Shown: positions 33,054 through 44,247, counted from the stretch's first letter. The stretch: DNA of 64,000 bases from Cedecea neteri (GCF_000758325.1 NZ_CP009459.1:682001-746000), one strand, 5' to 3'. Made by a program: numbers and translations. Notes: generated by a model from the sequence alone, not told the origin.

Positions 33054-34958
33054 ATGATTGTTTTCTCCTCGTTACAAATTCGTCGCGGCACCCGCGTTCT
33101 GCTGGATAACGCCACCGCCACCATCAACCCCGGGCAAAAAGTCGGCCTGGTGGGTAAAAACGGCTGTGGAAAATCCACGCTGCTGGCGTTGCTGAAAAAC
33201 GAGATAAGCGCCGACGGCGGGAGCGCAAGCTTCCCCGGCAACTGGCAGCTTGCCTGGGTGAATCAGGAAACGCCCGCCCTTGCGATGCCGGCGATAGAGT
33301 ATGTGATCGACGGCGACCGCGAATTCCGCAAGCTGGAAGCCGAGCTAAACGTCGCCAACGAACGCAACGACGGCCACGCCATTGCGCTGGTTCACGGCAA
33401 GCTGGATGCGGTAGATGCGTGGACCATTCGCTCCCGTGCCTCCAGCCTGCTGCACGGCCTGGGCTTCAGTAATGAGCAGTTGGAACGCCCGGTAAGCGAT
33501 TTCTCGGGCGGTTGGCGCATGCGCCTTAACCTTGCCCAGGCGCTGATTTGCCGTTCCGACCTGCTGTTGCTCGATGAACCGACCAACCACCTCGATCTGG
33601 ACGCGGTCATCTGGCTGGAACGCTGGCTGAAAAACTACCAGGGTACCCTGATTCTTATCTCTCACGACCGGGATTTCCTGGATCCTGTTGTCGATAAAAT
33701 TATCCACATCGAACAGGAAAATATGTTCGAGTACACCGGCAACTATTCGTCGTTTGAGATCCAGCGCGCAACTCGCCTGTCTCAACAGCAGTCGATGTAC
33801 GAAAGCCAGCAGCAAAAAGTGGCCCACCTGCAAAGCTTTATCGATCGCTTTAAAGCTAAAGCGTCCAAAGCCAAGCAGGCGCAGAGCCGCGTGAAAATGC
33901 TGGAGCGCATGGAGCTGATTGCCCCGGCCCACGTCGATAACCCATTTCACTTCAGCTTCCGTGCGCCAGAAAACCTGCCCAATCCGCTGCTGCGTATGGA
34001 AAAGGTCAGCGCAGGCTACGGCGAGCGGGTGATCCTCAACTCCATCAAGCTGAACCTTGTCCCTGGTTCTCGTATTGGTCTGCTGGGCCGAAACGGGGCG
34101 GGTAAATCCACGTTAATCAAACTGCTGGCCGGTGAATTACAGCCGCTGCAGGGTGACATTGGCCTCGCCAAAGGCATCAAGCTCGGCTACTTCGCCCAGC
34201 ATCAGCTGGAATATCTGCGCGCCGATGAATCGCCGCTTCAGCATCTGGCTCGTATTGCCCCACGCGAGCTGGAACAGCAGTTACGTGATTATTTAGGCGG
34301 CTTTGGTTTCCAGGGCGATAAAGTTACGGAGCAAACGGCTCGTTTCTCCGGCGGTGAAAAAGCCAGGCTGGTGCTGGCGCTGATTGTCTGGCAGCGCCCT
34401 AACCTGCTGCTGCTCGATGAACCGACGAACCACCTCGATCTCGACATGCGCCAGGCGCTGACCGAAGCGCTAATCGACTTTGAGGGTGCTCTGGTTGTGG
34501 TTTCGCACGACCGCCACCTGCTACGCTCCACCACGGACGATCTCTACCTGGTGCATGACGGCAAAGTGGAAGCTTTCGATGGCGACCTCGAGGATTACCA
34601 GCAGTGGTTGAGCGACCTGCAAAAACAGGAAAATCAGCCCGCTGAATCAGCGAAGGATAACGCCAACAGCGCCCAGGCTCGCAAGGACCAGAAACGTCGT
34701 GAGGCCGAACTTCGCACCCAAACTCAGCCGCTGCGCAAGCAAATTACCCAGCTCGAAAAGCAGATGGAAAAGCTGAACGCTCAGCTCGCAGAAGTTGAAG
34801 AGAAGCTGGCTGACAGCGCTATCTACGACCAGAGCCGTAAAGCCGAGATGAACGAATGTTTGCAAACGCAGGTAAAAGTGAAGTCGGCGCTGGAAGAGTG
34901 CGAGATGGAATGGCTGGATATTCAGGAACAGCTTGAACAGATGCTACAGGGCGACTAA
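33054..34958 (+). CDS. yheS: ABC-F family ATPase YheS
   Basis: A 634-residue soluble protein with two ABC ATPase domains and no membrane part. Walker A motifs are GKNGCGKST and GRNGAGKST. Signatures are FSGGWRMRL and FSGGEKARL, and both Walker B motifs read LLLLDEPTNHLDLD. A linker of about 80 residues between the domains and a C-terminal coiled coil (about 545-630) are typical of ABC-F proteins that act at the ribosomal E site. E. coli YheS relieves certain nascent-chain stalls; the assignment of that role is by homology. Confidence 0.96.
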   Translation: MIVFSSLQIRRGTRVLLDNATATINPGQKVGLVGKNGCGKSTLLALLKNEISADGGSASFPGNWQLAWVNQETPALAMPAIEYVIDGDREFRKLEAELNVANERNDGHAIALVHGKLDAVDAWTIRSRASSLLHGLGFSNEQLERPVSDFSGGWRMRLNLAQALICRSDLLLLDEPTNHLDLDAVIWLERWLKNYQGTLILISHDRDFLDPVVDKIIHIEQENMFEYTGNYSSFEIQRATRLSQQQSMYESQQQKVAHLQSFIDRFKAKASKAKQAQSRVKMLERMELIAPAHVDNPFHFSFRAPENLPNPLLRMEKVSAGYGERVILNSIKLNLVPGSRIGLLGRNGAGKSTLIKLLAGELQPLQGDIGLAKGIKLGYFAQHQLEYLRADESPLQHLARIAPRELEQQLRDYLGGFGFQGDKVTEQTARFSGGEKARLVLALIVWQRPNLLLLDEPTNHLDLDMRQALTEALIDFEGALVVVSHDRHLLRSTTDDLYLVHDGKVEAFDGDLEDYQQWLSDLQKQENQPAESAKDNANSAQARKDQKRREAELRTQTQPLRKQITQLEKQMEKLNAQLAEVEEKLADSAIYDQSRKAEMNECLQTQVKVKSALEECEMEWLDIQEQLEQMLQGD

Positions 34959-34970
34959 ACGCTAATGTTT

Positions 34971-34995
34971 CCCTCTCCTCGCAGGGAGAGGGTTT
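34971..34995. repeat. CCCTCTCC/GGGAGAGG palindrome after yheS
   Basis: CCCTCTCCT, CGC and AGGGAGAGGG form a hairpin between the convergent yheS and lysE-like genes. It belongs to the same palindrome type as at 45448-45469 and 52341-52472, and it may serve as a terminator. Confidence 0.7.
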
Positions 34996-34999
34996 GCCC

Positions 35000-35602
35000 T
35001 CAGCGCCAGATAAGCAGTACGCAGGCGGCGGTTAACACGCCCATGCTGACGTTGAAAATAGCCCAGGAACGACGGCTACGCAGGAACAGGCCAATCAGGC
35101 TGCCAAAAGCTATCCAGATAACCCCGGCCACAATGTTGACCAGCGCAATCCCTACGCTAATCATCGCCACGGAATGCAGATAGTCTGCGCCCGCAAGGCT
35201 AAAACTGGCTACCGCGCCCAGCGCCATCAGCCAGGCTTTAGGGTTAATCACCTGCAGCAGGCCGCCCTGCCAGAAAGGTACCGGAGACGGCGGGGCCGCA
35301 TCCGTTTCCAGGCGCTCGTATTTCGCGGTGCCAATTTTCCAGGCCAGCCACAAAAGGTAAACGCTCCCGGCAATCTTCAGGATAAGGTGCAGGGCGGGGT
35401 AAAGCAGGATTAAGCTGCCTACGCCGAAGGCAACAAGCACTAAAATGCACTGCATCCCGAGCATAATGCCAATCATCAGCGGCAGGCTGCGGAAGAAACC
35501 GTAATTCGCCCCGGACGCGGTAAGTAGCGTATTATTAGGGCCAGGTGTGATGGCGGCGACCCAGAGAAAGCCCAGCATCGAAAGAAAAAGCGTTAAGTCC
35601 AT
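35000..35602 (-). CDS. LysE/RhtB family amino-acid exporter
   Basis: A 200-residue inner-membrane protein with about six TM helices and the family motif near the N-terminus (WVAAITPGPNNTLLTASGANYG). The internal block QVINPKAWLMALGAV is also typical. These proteins export amino acids or related metabolites; the substrate cannot be told here. I start at MDLTLF, with GGAG ten bases upstream; a GTG at 35620 is an alternative. E. coli has no gene at this place between yheS and yheT, so this is a local insertion. Confidence 0.9.
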   Translation of the reverse strand: MDLTLFLSMLGFLWVAAITPGPNNTLLTASGANYGFFRSLPLMIGIMLGMQCILVLVAFGVGSLILLYPALHLILKIAGSVYLLWLAWKIGTAKYERLETDAAPPSPVPFWQGGLLQVINPKAWLMALGAVASFSLAGADYLHSVAMISVGIALVNIVAGVIWIAFGSLIGLFLRSRRSWAIFNVSMGVLTAACVLLIWR

Positions 35603-35662
35603 GAATTGGGTGCTCCACACCCGAAGAATAATTAGCGAACTAAACGAAACTAACAGTGTGAT

Positions 35663-36679
35663 ATGGCCAGTACAAGTCCTTTAGAATTGAATATTCATCA
35701 TGATGAAGGTGACGATTTCCGCCCGATGCGCGGACTCAGTAACCCGCATCTGCAAACCATGATCCCACGTTTGATTCGTCGTCGAATCAATTTCAAACCC
35801 CACTGGCAGCGTCTGGATATGCCGGACGGGGATTTTGTCGATCTTGCGTGGAGCGAAGATCCGCAAACTGCCATGCACAAACCACGCTTAGTCGTGTTTC
35901 ACGGACTGGAAGGCAGCCTCCACAGCCCCTACGCCCACGGCATGATAGAAGCGGCGAAAAAACGCGGTTGGCTGGGCGTGGTGATGCATTTTCGCGGCTG
36001 CAGCGGCGTGCCAAACCGCAAAGAACGCATTTACCACTCCGGGGAAACGGAAGACGGCACCTACTTCCTCGAATGGTTGAATCAGCGCTACGGTGAAGTC
36101 CCAACAGCCGCCGTTGGCTTCTCGCTGGGCGGGAACATGCTCGCCTGCCTGATGGCAAAACAGGGCGCGGCCTGCACGCTGAAAGCCGGCGTGATTGTCT
36201 CCGCCCCGCTGATGCTGGAGCAGTGTTGCTACCACATGGAGCAGGGCTTCTCGCGCGTCTATCAGCATTACCTGCTGAATCTGCTGAAGAAAAATGCCGC
36301 CCGTAAGCTGAAGAGCTACCCTGGCTCGCTGCCTATCGACCTCCGCAAGCTGAAAAGCCTGCGCCGCATTCGCGAGTTCGATGATTTAATTACCTCGAAG
36401 ATCCATGGCTTTGCCGACGCGCTGGACTACTATCGCCAGTGCAGCGCCATGCCGCTGTTGCCGGAAATTGCCGCTCCGACGCTGATTATCCATGCCAAAG
36501 ACGACCCTTTTATGGATCACCACGTCATCCCGGATCGCGAAACGCTGCCGCCCAATATCCATTACCAGCTCACGACTTACGGCGGCCACGTTGGCTTTGT
36601 CGGCGGGACTCTGCTGCGCCCACAGATGTGGCTTGAGCAGCGTATTCCCGACTGGCTAACCCGCTTCCTGGACCACTAA
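35663..36679 (+). CDS. yheT: Alpha/beta hydrolase YheT
   Basis: A 338-residue predicted esterase of the YheT/ABHD1-3 group. Nucleophile elbow GFSLGGNML, acid near [14 protein letters not shown] and histidine in [10 protein letters not shown] make up the Ser-Asp-His triad. The substrate is unknown. It is followed at once by yheU (ATG one base after the stop) and then prkB, as in E. coli. Confidence 0.94.
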   Translation: MASTSPLELNIHHDEGDDFRPMRGLSNPHLQTMIPRLIRRRINFKPHWQRLDMPDGDFVDLAWSEDPQTAMHKPRLVVFHGLEGSLHSPYAHGMIEAAKKRGWLGVVMHFRGCSGVPNRKERIYHSGETEDGTYFLEWLNQRYGEVPTAAVGFSLGGNMLACLMAKQGAACTLKAGVIVSAPLMLEQCCYHMEQGFSRVYQHYLLNLLKKNAARKLKSYPGSLPIDLRKLKSLRRIREFDDLITSKIHGFADALDYYRQCSAMPLLPEIAAPTLIIHAKDDPFMDHHVIPDRETLPPNIHYQLTTYGGHVGFVGGTLLRPQMWLEQRIPDWLTRFLDH

Positions 36680-36680
36680 A

Positions 36681-36899
36681 ATGATCATTCCCTGGCAAGA
36701 TCTCGCCCCTGAAACGCTCGACAATTTGATTGAATCTTTTGTATTACGGGAAGGCACCGATTATGGTGAGCAGGAGCGCTCGTTGACGCAAAAAGTCGCC
36801 GACGTGAAGCGCCAGTTACAAAGCGGCGAGGCCGTGCTGGTTTGGTCTGAACTCCATGAAACGGTGAACATTATGCCGCGCGGGCAGTTTCGCGGCTGA
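36681..36899 (+). CDS. yheU: YheU, UPF0270 protein
   Basis: A 72-residue protein of unknown function, starting [20 protein letters not shown] and containing [12 protein letters not shown]. It belongs to the UPF0270 family and matches E. coli YheU along its length. It is translationally coupled to yheT. Confidence 0.94.
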   Translation: MIIPWQDLAPETLDNLIESFVLREGTDYGEQERSLTQKVADVKRQLQSGEAVLVWSELHETVNIMPRGQFRG

Positions 36900-36989
36900 C
36901 CGCTAACTGGCAGGGTGATCTATACTGGCTGAAAAGTATAACAAGCAGTTACAGACCTCTTTTCCGATCCCTCACGGAGTTTTCACCCT

Positions 36990-37859
36990 ATGTCAGCCAA
37001 ACACCCGGTTATTGCGGTCACAGGTTCCAGCGGCGCCGGCACCACCACCACCAGCCTCGCTTTCCGCAAGATTTTCCAGCAGCTCAACCTGCGCGCCGCC
37101 GAAGTTGAAGGCGACAGTTTCCACCGTTATACCCGCCCGGAAATGGACATGGCTATCCGCAAAGCACGCGATGCTGGCCGCCATATTAGCTACTTTGGGC
37201 CGGACGCCAACGACTTCGGGTTACTGGAACGAACCTTTATCGAATACGGCCAGACCGGAAAAGGGCAATCGCGTAAATACCTGCATACCTATGATGAAGC
37301 CGTACCGTGGAACCAGGTGCCGGGCACTTTTACCCCGTGGCAACCGCTCCCCGAACCCACCGACGTCCTGTTTTACGAAGGTCTGCACGGCGGCGTGGTC
37401 ACCCCTCAGCATAACGTCGCCGACTGCGTCGATTTACTGGTAGGCGTGGTGCCCATCGTTAACCTGGAATGGATTCAGAAACTGGTGCGCGATACCAGCG
37501 AACGCGGCCATTCACGGGAAGCGGTGATGGATTCCGTGGTGCGTTCCATGGACGATTACATCAACTTCATTACGCCGCAGTTTTCACGTACCCATATCAA
37601 CTTCCAGCGCGTTCCAACGGTGGATACCTCTAACCCATTTGCCGCGCGAGCTATTCCGTCGCTGGACGAAAGCTTCGTGGTCATTCACTTCCGTGGGCTG
37701 GATGACATCGACTTCCCTTATCTGCTGGCGATGTTGCAGGGGTCATTTATCTCCCACATCAATACATTGGTGGTGCCGGGCGGAAAAATGGGGCTGGCGA
37801 TGGAGCTGATCATGGCCCCGCTGGTGCAGCGGCTGGCGGAAGGCAGGAAAATTGCCTGA
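36990..37859 (+). CDS. prkB: Phosphoribulokinase-like protein PrkB
   Basis: A 289-residue P-loop kinase homologue (phosphoribulokinase/uridine kinase superfamily). The nucleotide loop is GSSGAGTTTTSLAF (about 12-25), and DSFHRYTRPEMD and FYEGLHGG are family blocks. Enterobacteria have no Calvin cycle, so its physiological substrate is unknown. Length is identical to E. coli PrkB (YhfF-region gene). It is the last gene of the yheTU-prkB group, before a shared terminator. Confidence 0.95.
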   Translation: MSAKHPVIAVTGSSGAGTTTTSLAFRKIFQQLNLRAAEVEGDSFHRYTRPEMDMAIRKARDAGRHISYFGPDANDFGLLERTFIEYGQTGKGQSRKYLHTYDEAVPWNQVPGTFTPWQPLPEPTDVLFYEGLHGGVVTPQHNVADCVDLLVGVVPIVNLEWIQKLVRDTSERGHSREAVMDSVVRSMDDYINFITPQFSRTHINFQRVPTVDTSNPFAARAIPSLDESFVVIHFRGLDDIDFPYLLAMLQGSFISHINTLVVPGGKMGLAMELIMAPLVQRLAEGRKIA

Positions 37860-37865
37860 TGGCGT

Positions 37866-37892
37866 AAGGGCGGTCTCGATACCGCCCTTTTC
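37866..37892. terminator. Terminator between prkB and yhfA
   Basis: AAGGGCGGT and ACCGCCCTT make a 9-bp stem with a six-base loop, followed by TTCACTTT. It lies between convergent genes. Confidence 0.85.
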
Positions 37893-37895
37893 ACT

Positions 37896-38300
37896 TTATG
37901 CTTCAATAATTTCGTAGCTGTGGCTAATCTCTGCGGCTTTCTCGAGCATCAACGTCACCGAGCAATATTTCTCTGCAGTCAGCTCAACGGCGCGGGCAAC
38001 GGCACTCTCTTTCAGCTCTTTCCCGGTTACAACAAAATGCAAATGGATGCGGGTAAACAGACGTGGCGCTTCTTCACGACGTTCAGAAGTCAGTTTCACC
38101 TCACAATCCGTCACGTCATGGCGGCCTTTTTGCAGAATCGACACCACGTCAATTGAGCTACAACCGCCCGCGGCCATCAGCAGCATTTCCATCGGGCTTG
38201 GCGCTTTATCCCCGGAGTTACCGTCCATCAAAATTTGGTGGCCAGAAGCGGATTCTCCGAGGAAGGTCATGCCCTCTACCCATTTAACACGTGCCTGCAT
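37896..38300 (-). CDS. yhfA: OsmC family protein YhfA
   Basis: A 134-residue OsmC/Ohr-fold protein. The family cysteine region MEMLLMAAGGCSSIDVVSIL and the C-terminal block KYCSVTLMLEKAAEISHSYEI are present. OsmC-type proteins reduce organic peroxides, but the activity of YhfA is not established. It is divergent from crp across a 312-base gap. Confidence 0.94.
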   Translation of the reverse strand: MQARVKWVEGMTFLGESASGHQILMDGNSGDKAPSPMEMLLMAAGGCSSIDVVSILQKGRHDVTDCEVKLTSERREEAPRLFTRIHLHFVVTGKELKESAVARAVELTAEKYCSVTLMLEKAAEISHSYEIIEA

Positions 38301-38612
38301 TTTACCTACTCCCGTAATAAAATTTTCTTTCAGATTACGCGTCTACGTGAAAACTGGCAACGTAAGGCGATCCAAGTCATGCTGAAACGAGACAATACAA
38401 GACACTTACCAAAAGCTATGCTAAAACAATCCGGATGCTGCTGCGATACAGAGACGTTTATGCCGTAAGCAGAGGAAACGACTAATTACAGGCAGCAGGG
38501 CGAACCTGCACGCCAGCTCCCAGGGCTTGGGAAAATTTCACGATTGCAACGCCAGACAAGAGGTCCCATGTCTTGTCTTTGGTAGCCAGTTTATAACAGA
38601 GGATAACCGCGC
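38301..38612. promoter_or_regulatory. Divergent yhfA/crp control region
   Basis: The 312-base gap includes the E. coli-like block AAAGCTATGCTAAAACA (38412-38428), which spans the -10 region of the main crp promoter, so crp would have a leader of about 170-190 bases. The leader contains an inverted repeat (38554-38578) and ends with the conserved TATAACAGAGGATAACCGCGC. Autoregulatory CRP sites are expected as in E. coli, but I cannot place them reliably. Confidence 0.6.
38554..38578 (+). repeat. Inverted repeat in the crp leader
   Basis: AGACAAGA and TCTTGTCT form an 8-bp perfect stem with a nine-base loop, extendable by CCA/TGG with a small bulge. It lies 35 bases before the crp start codon. 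Confidence 0.7.
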
Positions 38613-39245
38613 ATGGTGCTTGGCAAACCACAAACAGACCCGACTCTCGAATGGTTCTTGTCTCATTGCCACATTCATAAGTATCCGTCGAAGAGCACGC
38701 TGATTCACCAGGGTGAAAAGGCGGAGACGCTGTACTACATCGTCAAAGGCTCCGTAGCTGTTCTGATTAAAGATGAAGAAGGCAAGGAGATGATCCTTTC
38801 TTATCTGAATCAGGGTGATTTCATTGGTGAATTAGGTTTATTCGAAGAAGGCCAGGAACGCAGTGCCTGGGTTCGTGCCAAGACCGCCTGTGAAGTAGCT
38901 GAAATTTCCTATAAAAAATTCCGTCAGCTAATTCAGGTCAACCCGGACATCCTGATGCGTCTTTCTTCCCAGATGGCACGCCGCCTGCAGGTGACTTCTG
39001 AGAAAGTCGGCAACCTCGCGTTCCTCGACGTGACTGGCCGTATCGCTCAGACGCTGCTTAACCTGGCTAAACAGCCGGATGCCATGACCCACCCGGACGG
39101 GATGCAAATCAAGATCACCCGCCAGGAAATCGGTCAGATCGTGGGCTGCTCCCGCGAAACCGTTGGCCGTATTCTGAAAATGCTGGAAGATCAGAATCTC
39201 ATTTCTGCCCACGGTAAAACGATCGTCGTTTACGGCACCCGTTAA
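38613..39245 (+). CDS. crp: cAMP receptor protein CRP
   Basis: A 210-residue global regulator. The cAMP-binding domain (1-130) has the pocket residues GELGLFEE and ERSAW. The long C-helix follows, then the winged HTH (140-210) with the recognition helix [12 protein letters not shown]. It is essentially identical to E. coli CRP. It probably regulates sites proposed in this window near ppiA. Confidence 0.99.
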   Translation: MVLGKPQTDPTLEWFLSHCHIHKYPSKSTLIHQGEKAETLYYIVKGSVAVLIKDEEGKEMILSYLNQGDFIGELGLFEEGQERSAWVRAKTACEVAEISYKKFRQLIQVNPDILMRLSSQMARRLQVTSEKVGNLAFLDVTGRIAQTLLNLAKQPDAMTHPDGMQIKITRQEIGQIVGCSRETVGRILKMLEDQNLISAHGKTIVVYGTR

Positions 39246-39257
39246 TTAGCCCTTATA

Positions 39258-39289
39258 AAGGCGTGTCGCTTCGGTAACACGCCTTTTTT
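39258..39289 (+). terminator. Terminator after crp
   Basis: AAGGCGTGT and ACACGCCTT form a 9-bp stem with a ten-base loop, followed by TTTTTTG, 13 bases after the crp stop. Confidence 0.9.
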
Positions 39290-39307
39290 GTCTCTACAAT
39301 TCAGGCT

Positions 39308-41392
39308 ATGTGGAAGAGATTAATTTACCACCCGGAAGTTAACTACGCGCTTAGGCAAACGCTTGTGCTGTGTCTTCCCGTGGCTATCGGCCTGTTGCTT
39401 GGCAGCCTGCAAAACGGCCTGCTCTTCTCGTTAGTTCCCGCCTGCTGCAACATTGCCGGGCTGGACACGCCACACAAACGCTTTTTCAAACGTTTGATTA
39501 TTGGCGGCAGCCTGTTCGCCCTCAGCAGCCTTATCCTGCAGCTTCTGCTGCTTTACACCCACATCCCTCTGCCTGCGATATTGATCGTCATGGCTCTGCT
39601 GCTCGGCGTGACGGCGGAAATCAGTTCACTTCACGCTCGCCTGCTGCCCGCATCGCTGATCGCCGCTATTTTTACGCTCAGCATGGCCGGAAATATGCCG
39701 ATCTGGAAACCAATGGTGCTCTATATCTTCGGCACCATCTGGTACGGCGCCTTCAACTGGTTCTGGTTCCGGCTATGGCGTGAACAGCCGCTCAGGGAGT
39801 CGCTCAGCCTGCTTTACCGCCAGCTGGCAGATTACTGCGAAGCAAAATACAGCCTGCTAACCCAGCATACCGACCCGGAAAAAGCGCTGCCCCCATTGCT
39901 GGCCCGCCAGCAAAAAGCCGTCGACCTGATCACCACCTGCTACCAGCAGCTGCATATGCTGTCGGCCAACCAGCAAAACGGCTACAAGCGCCTGTTACGC
40001 GCTTTCCAGGTTGCGCTGGATCTGCAGGAACACATTTCGGTAAGCCTGCACCAGCCTGAAGAGGTGCAAAAACTGGTCGAGCAAAGCCATGCGGAAGCTG
40101 TGATCCGCTGGAATGCCCAAACCATCGCCGCGCGTCTGCGCGTGCTGGCAGACGATATTCTTTATCACCGCTATCCAACGCGCTTTACCATGGACAAGCA
40201 GATCGACGCGCTGGAAAAAATCGCCCGACAGAACCCGGATAATCCGGTAGGGCAATTTTGCCATTACCACTTCAGCCGCATTGCCCGGGTACTGAAAACT
40301 CAGCGGCCGCTGTACGTAAGAGATTTAATGGAAGACCGTGAGCGCCGTCTGCCGTTTTTCCCGGCCCTGAAAAGCTATCTCTCGTTCAAATCCTCTGCTT
40401 TGCGCAGCTCCGCGCGTTTAGGCGTGATGCTGACCATTGCCAGCCTGCTGGGCTCCTTCTTACACCTGCCAAAGCCTTACTGGATCCTGATGACGGTGAT
40501 GTTCGTGACGCAAAACGGCTACGGTGCAACACGGGTGCGCATCGTTCACAGGGCGGCAGGCACCATGGCAGGGTTGTGTATCGCCGGTATCACCCTGCAC
40601 TTCCACGTCCCGGACAGCTACACCCTGCTGGCGATGTTAATGATTACGCTGGTTAGCTACCTGTTCATCCGCAAAAGCTACGGCTGGGCCACCATTGGTT
40701 TTACCGTCACCGCGGTATATACCCTGCAGCTCATCACTCTCAGCGCCGAAAGTTACATCATTCCCCGGCTCATAGACACCCTACTCGGCTGCCTGATTGC
40801 CTTTGGCGGCATGATCTGGCTGTGGCCGCAGTGGCAAACCGGCCTGCTGCGTCAGAACGCCCACGACGCACTGGAGGCGGATCAGGATGCTATTAGGCTG
40901 ATACTAAGCAACGATCCGGAGCCCACGCCGCTGGCCTGGCAACGTATGCGAGTCAATCAGGCGCACAACGCGCTTTTCAACTCGCTCAATCAGGCGATGC
41001 AGGAGCCAGGCTTTAACTCCCACTACCTGGCCGACATGAAATTGTGGGTAACCCACAGCCAGTTCATCGTCGAGCATATCAACGCCATGACCACCCTGGC
41101 GCGCGAACACAACATGCTGACGCCAGACCTGGCGCAGAAGTACCTGCAGTCTTGTGAAATTGGATTACAGCGCTGCCAGCAAAGGCTAGAGTATGACGGG
41201 CCTGGCGGGTCAAACGACGCGAATATTCTGGAACCGGACACGCTGCCCACGGGGCCGTTAAGCACCATGGAGCAGCATTTACAGCGGATTATTGGCCACC
41301 TGAACACCATGCATACCATCTCCTCGGTAGCCTGGCGCCAGCGGCCTCATCATGGGATCTGGCTGAGCCGCCGTCTGCGGCGCTCGAGTTAG
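39308..41392 (+). CDS. yhfK: FUSC-family inner membrane protein YhfK
   Basis: A 694-residue membrane protein (E. coli YhfK 696) with two sets of about five TM helices, each followed by a cytoplasmic region. This is the layout of FUSC/aromatic acid exporter-like proteins (YccS/YhfK group). The block LPKPYWILMTVMFVTQNGYGATR is typical of the second membrane set. The substrate is unknown. It is convergent with argD, two bases apart. Confidence 0.93.
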   Translation: MWKRLIYHPEVNYALRQTLVLCLPVAIGLLLGSLQNGLLFSLVPACCNIAGLDTPHKRFFKRLIIGGSLFALSSLILQLLLLYTHIPLPAILIVMALLLGVTAEISSLHARLLPASLIAAIFTLSMAGNMPIWKPMVLYIFGTIWYGAFNWFWFRLWREQPLRESLSLLYRQLADYCEAKYSLLTQHTDPEKALPPLLARQQKAVDLITTCYQQLHMLSANQQNGYKRLLRAFQVALDLQEHISVSLHQPEEVQKLVEQSHAEAVIRWNAQTIAARLRVLADDILYHRYPTRFTMDKQIDALEKIARQNPDNPVGQFCHYHFSRIARVLKTQRPLYVRDLMEDRERRLPFFPALKSYLSFKSSALRSSARLGVMLTIASLLGSFLHLPKPYWILMTVMFVTQNGYGATRVRIVHRAAGTMAGLCIAGITLHFHVPDSYTLLAMLMITLVSYLFIRKSYGWATIGFTVTAVYTLQLITLSAESYIIPRLIDTLLGCLIAFGGMIWLWPQWQTGLLRQNAHDALEADQDAIRLILSNDPEPTPLAWQRMRVNQAHNALFNSLNQAMQEPGFNSHYLADMKLWVTHSQFIVEHINAMTTLAREHNMLTPDLAQKYLQSCEIGLQRCQQRLEYDGPGGSNDANILEPDTLPTGPLSTMEQHLQRIIGHLNTMHTISSVAWRQRPHHGIWLSRRLRRSS

Positions 41393-41394
41393 TT

Positions 41395-42615
<1,221 letters not shown>

Positions 42616-42650
42616 TTATTCCCCACCCGTTTTTATGCGTTAGATATTAA

Positions 42651-42685
42651 TGAAAATATAATCACGAAATATGCATAAAAAACCA
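42651..42685 (-). promoter_or_regulatory. Tandem ARG boxes (ArgR operator) upstream of argD
   Basis: On the minus strand TGATTATATTTTCA (42651-42664) agrees with the core TGAATWWWWATTCA at 12 of 14 positions. TGGTTTTTTATGCA (42672-42685) agrees at 11 of 14. Their centres are exactly 21 bases apart, the known spacing for ArgR hexamer binding (18-bp boxes, 3-bp gap). Confidence 0.75.
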
Positions 42686-42704
42686 AACACAGGCAAGTGA
42701 CAAT

Positions 42705-43268
42705 TCATCTCTGGAGGAAATTCGCCAGCAGCGCATGCCCCTGCTCGCTGAGAATACTTTCCGGGTGGAACTGCACGCCCTCAAGATCCAACGAACGGTG
42801 ACGGATGCCCATAATTTCTTGCTTATCCGTCCACGCCGTAACCTCGAAGCAGTCAGGCAGGGTATCGGGATCGATGAGCAACGAATGATAGCGCGTCACG
42901 GTCAGCGGATTATTCAACCCACGGAATACGCCGCCGCCGTTATGGCTGATGGCGGAGGTTTTGCCATGCATCACCTGTTCGGCCCGTACGATAGTCGCCC
43001 CAAAGGCCTGCGCAATGGCCTGATGTCCGAGGCAAACGCCAAGAATCGGTAACTGCCCGGCAAAGTGATTAATGACGGCAAGGGAAATACCCGCCTCGGT
43101 CGGGGTACAAGGACCCGGAGAGATCACCAGCTTGTCCGGGGTCAGGTGCTCAATATCGTCCAGCCCAATTTCATCGTTACGCTTAACCAACACCTCCTCA
43201 CCCAGTTCGCAAAAATACTGGTAGAGGTTCCAGGTGAAGGAATCATAGTTGTCGATAAGCAGTAACAT
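42705..43268 (-). CDS. pabA: Aminodeoxychorismate synthase glutamine amidotransferase
   Basis: A 187-residue class I glutamine amidotransferase that supplies ammonia to PabB for p-aminobenzoate (folate) synthesis. Catalytic Cys in [11 protein letters not shown] and His-Glu in [11 protein letters not shown] are conserved. It resembles TrpG, but context (pabA-argD) and the opening [19 protein letters not shown] favour PabA. In E. coli fic lies directly upstream; here that gene is missing. Confidence 0.96.
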   Translation of the reverse strand: MLLLIDNYDSFTWNLYQYFCELGEEVLVKRNDEIGLDDIEHLTPDKLVISPGPCTPTEAGISLAVINHFAGQLPILGVCLGHQAIAQAFGATIVRAEQVMHGKTSAISHNGGGVFRGLNNPLTVTRYHSLLIDPDTLPDCFEVTAWTDKQEIMGIRHRSLDLEGVQFHPESILSEQGHALLANFLQR

Positions 43269-43363
43269 GGCAGCTCCAGGGCAAAAAAAGAACGCGCTAT
43301 TCTAGTCGCTTTCCAACGCCTGGCTCACCACTTATTGACATTATCTGCTTCAGGAAAGGAACA

Positions 43364-43386
43364 GCGCGGGCGATTGAGGCCCGCGC
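43364..43386 (-). terminator. Hairpin after ppiA
   Basis: GCGCGGGC and GCCCGCGC form an 8-bp GC-only stem eight bases beyond the ppiA stop. The downstream bases are only partly T-rich, so termination may be weak. Confidence 0.5.
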
Positions 43387-43394
43387 AGAAATAC

Positions 43395-44057
<663 letters not shown>

Positions 44058-44104
44058 TTACACCCAAATCAACGAGTTGCCGCGCCAACAGACTGAAATA
44101 GATT

Positions 44105-44186
44105 GAAATATGTGATGCACTTCATGATTCATTCAGTTTATTTCAGCAATAAATTCATAATTCATTTAAATAGATCACGCAAATGA
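44105..44186 (-). promoter_or_regulatory. ppiA/tsgA control region with two CRP-like sites
   Basis: TGTGA-TGCACT-TCATG (44111-44126) has one perfect and one partial CRP half-site. GCGTGATCTATTT on the minus strand (about 44168-44180) has another good half. E. coli ppiA (rotA) is controlled by CRP and CytR through two CRP sites, so the arrangement is plausible. The flanking gap of 280 bases is AT-rich and holds no gene. Confidence 0.45.
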
Positions 44187-44247
44187 CTAAAATCTGCCCG
44201 TCCGCCGCGCTGTCAATGCGCTTTACATTTCCTTGCACAGGCTCGTT

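Noticed and set aside
35793..36158. Arg/Ser-rich 121-codon frame opposite yheT
   Set aside because: No start context and no conserved motif. yheT is conserved with a full catalytic triad on the plus strand.
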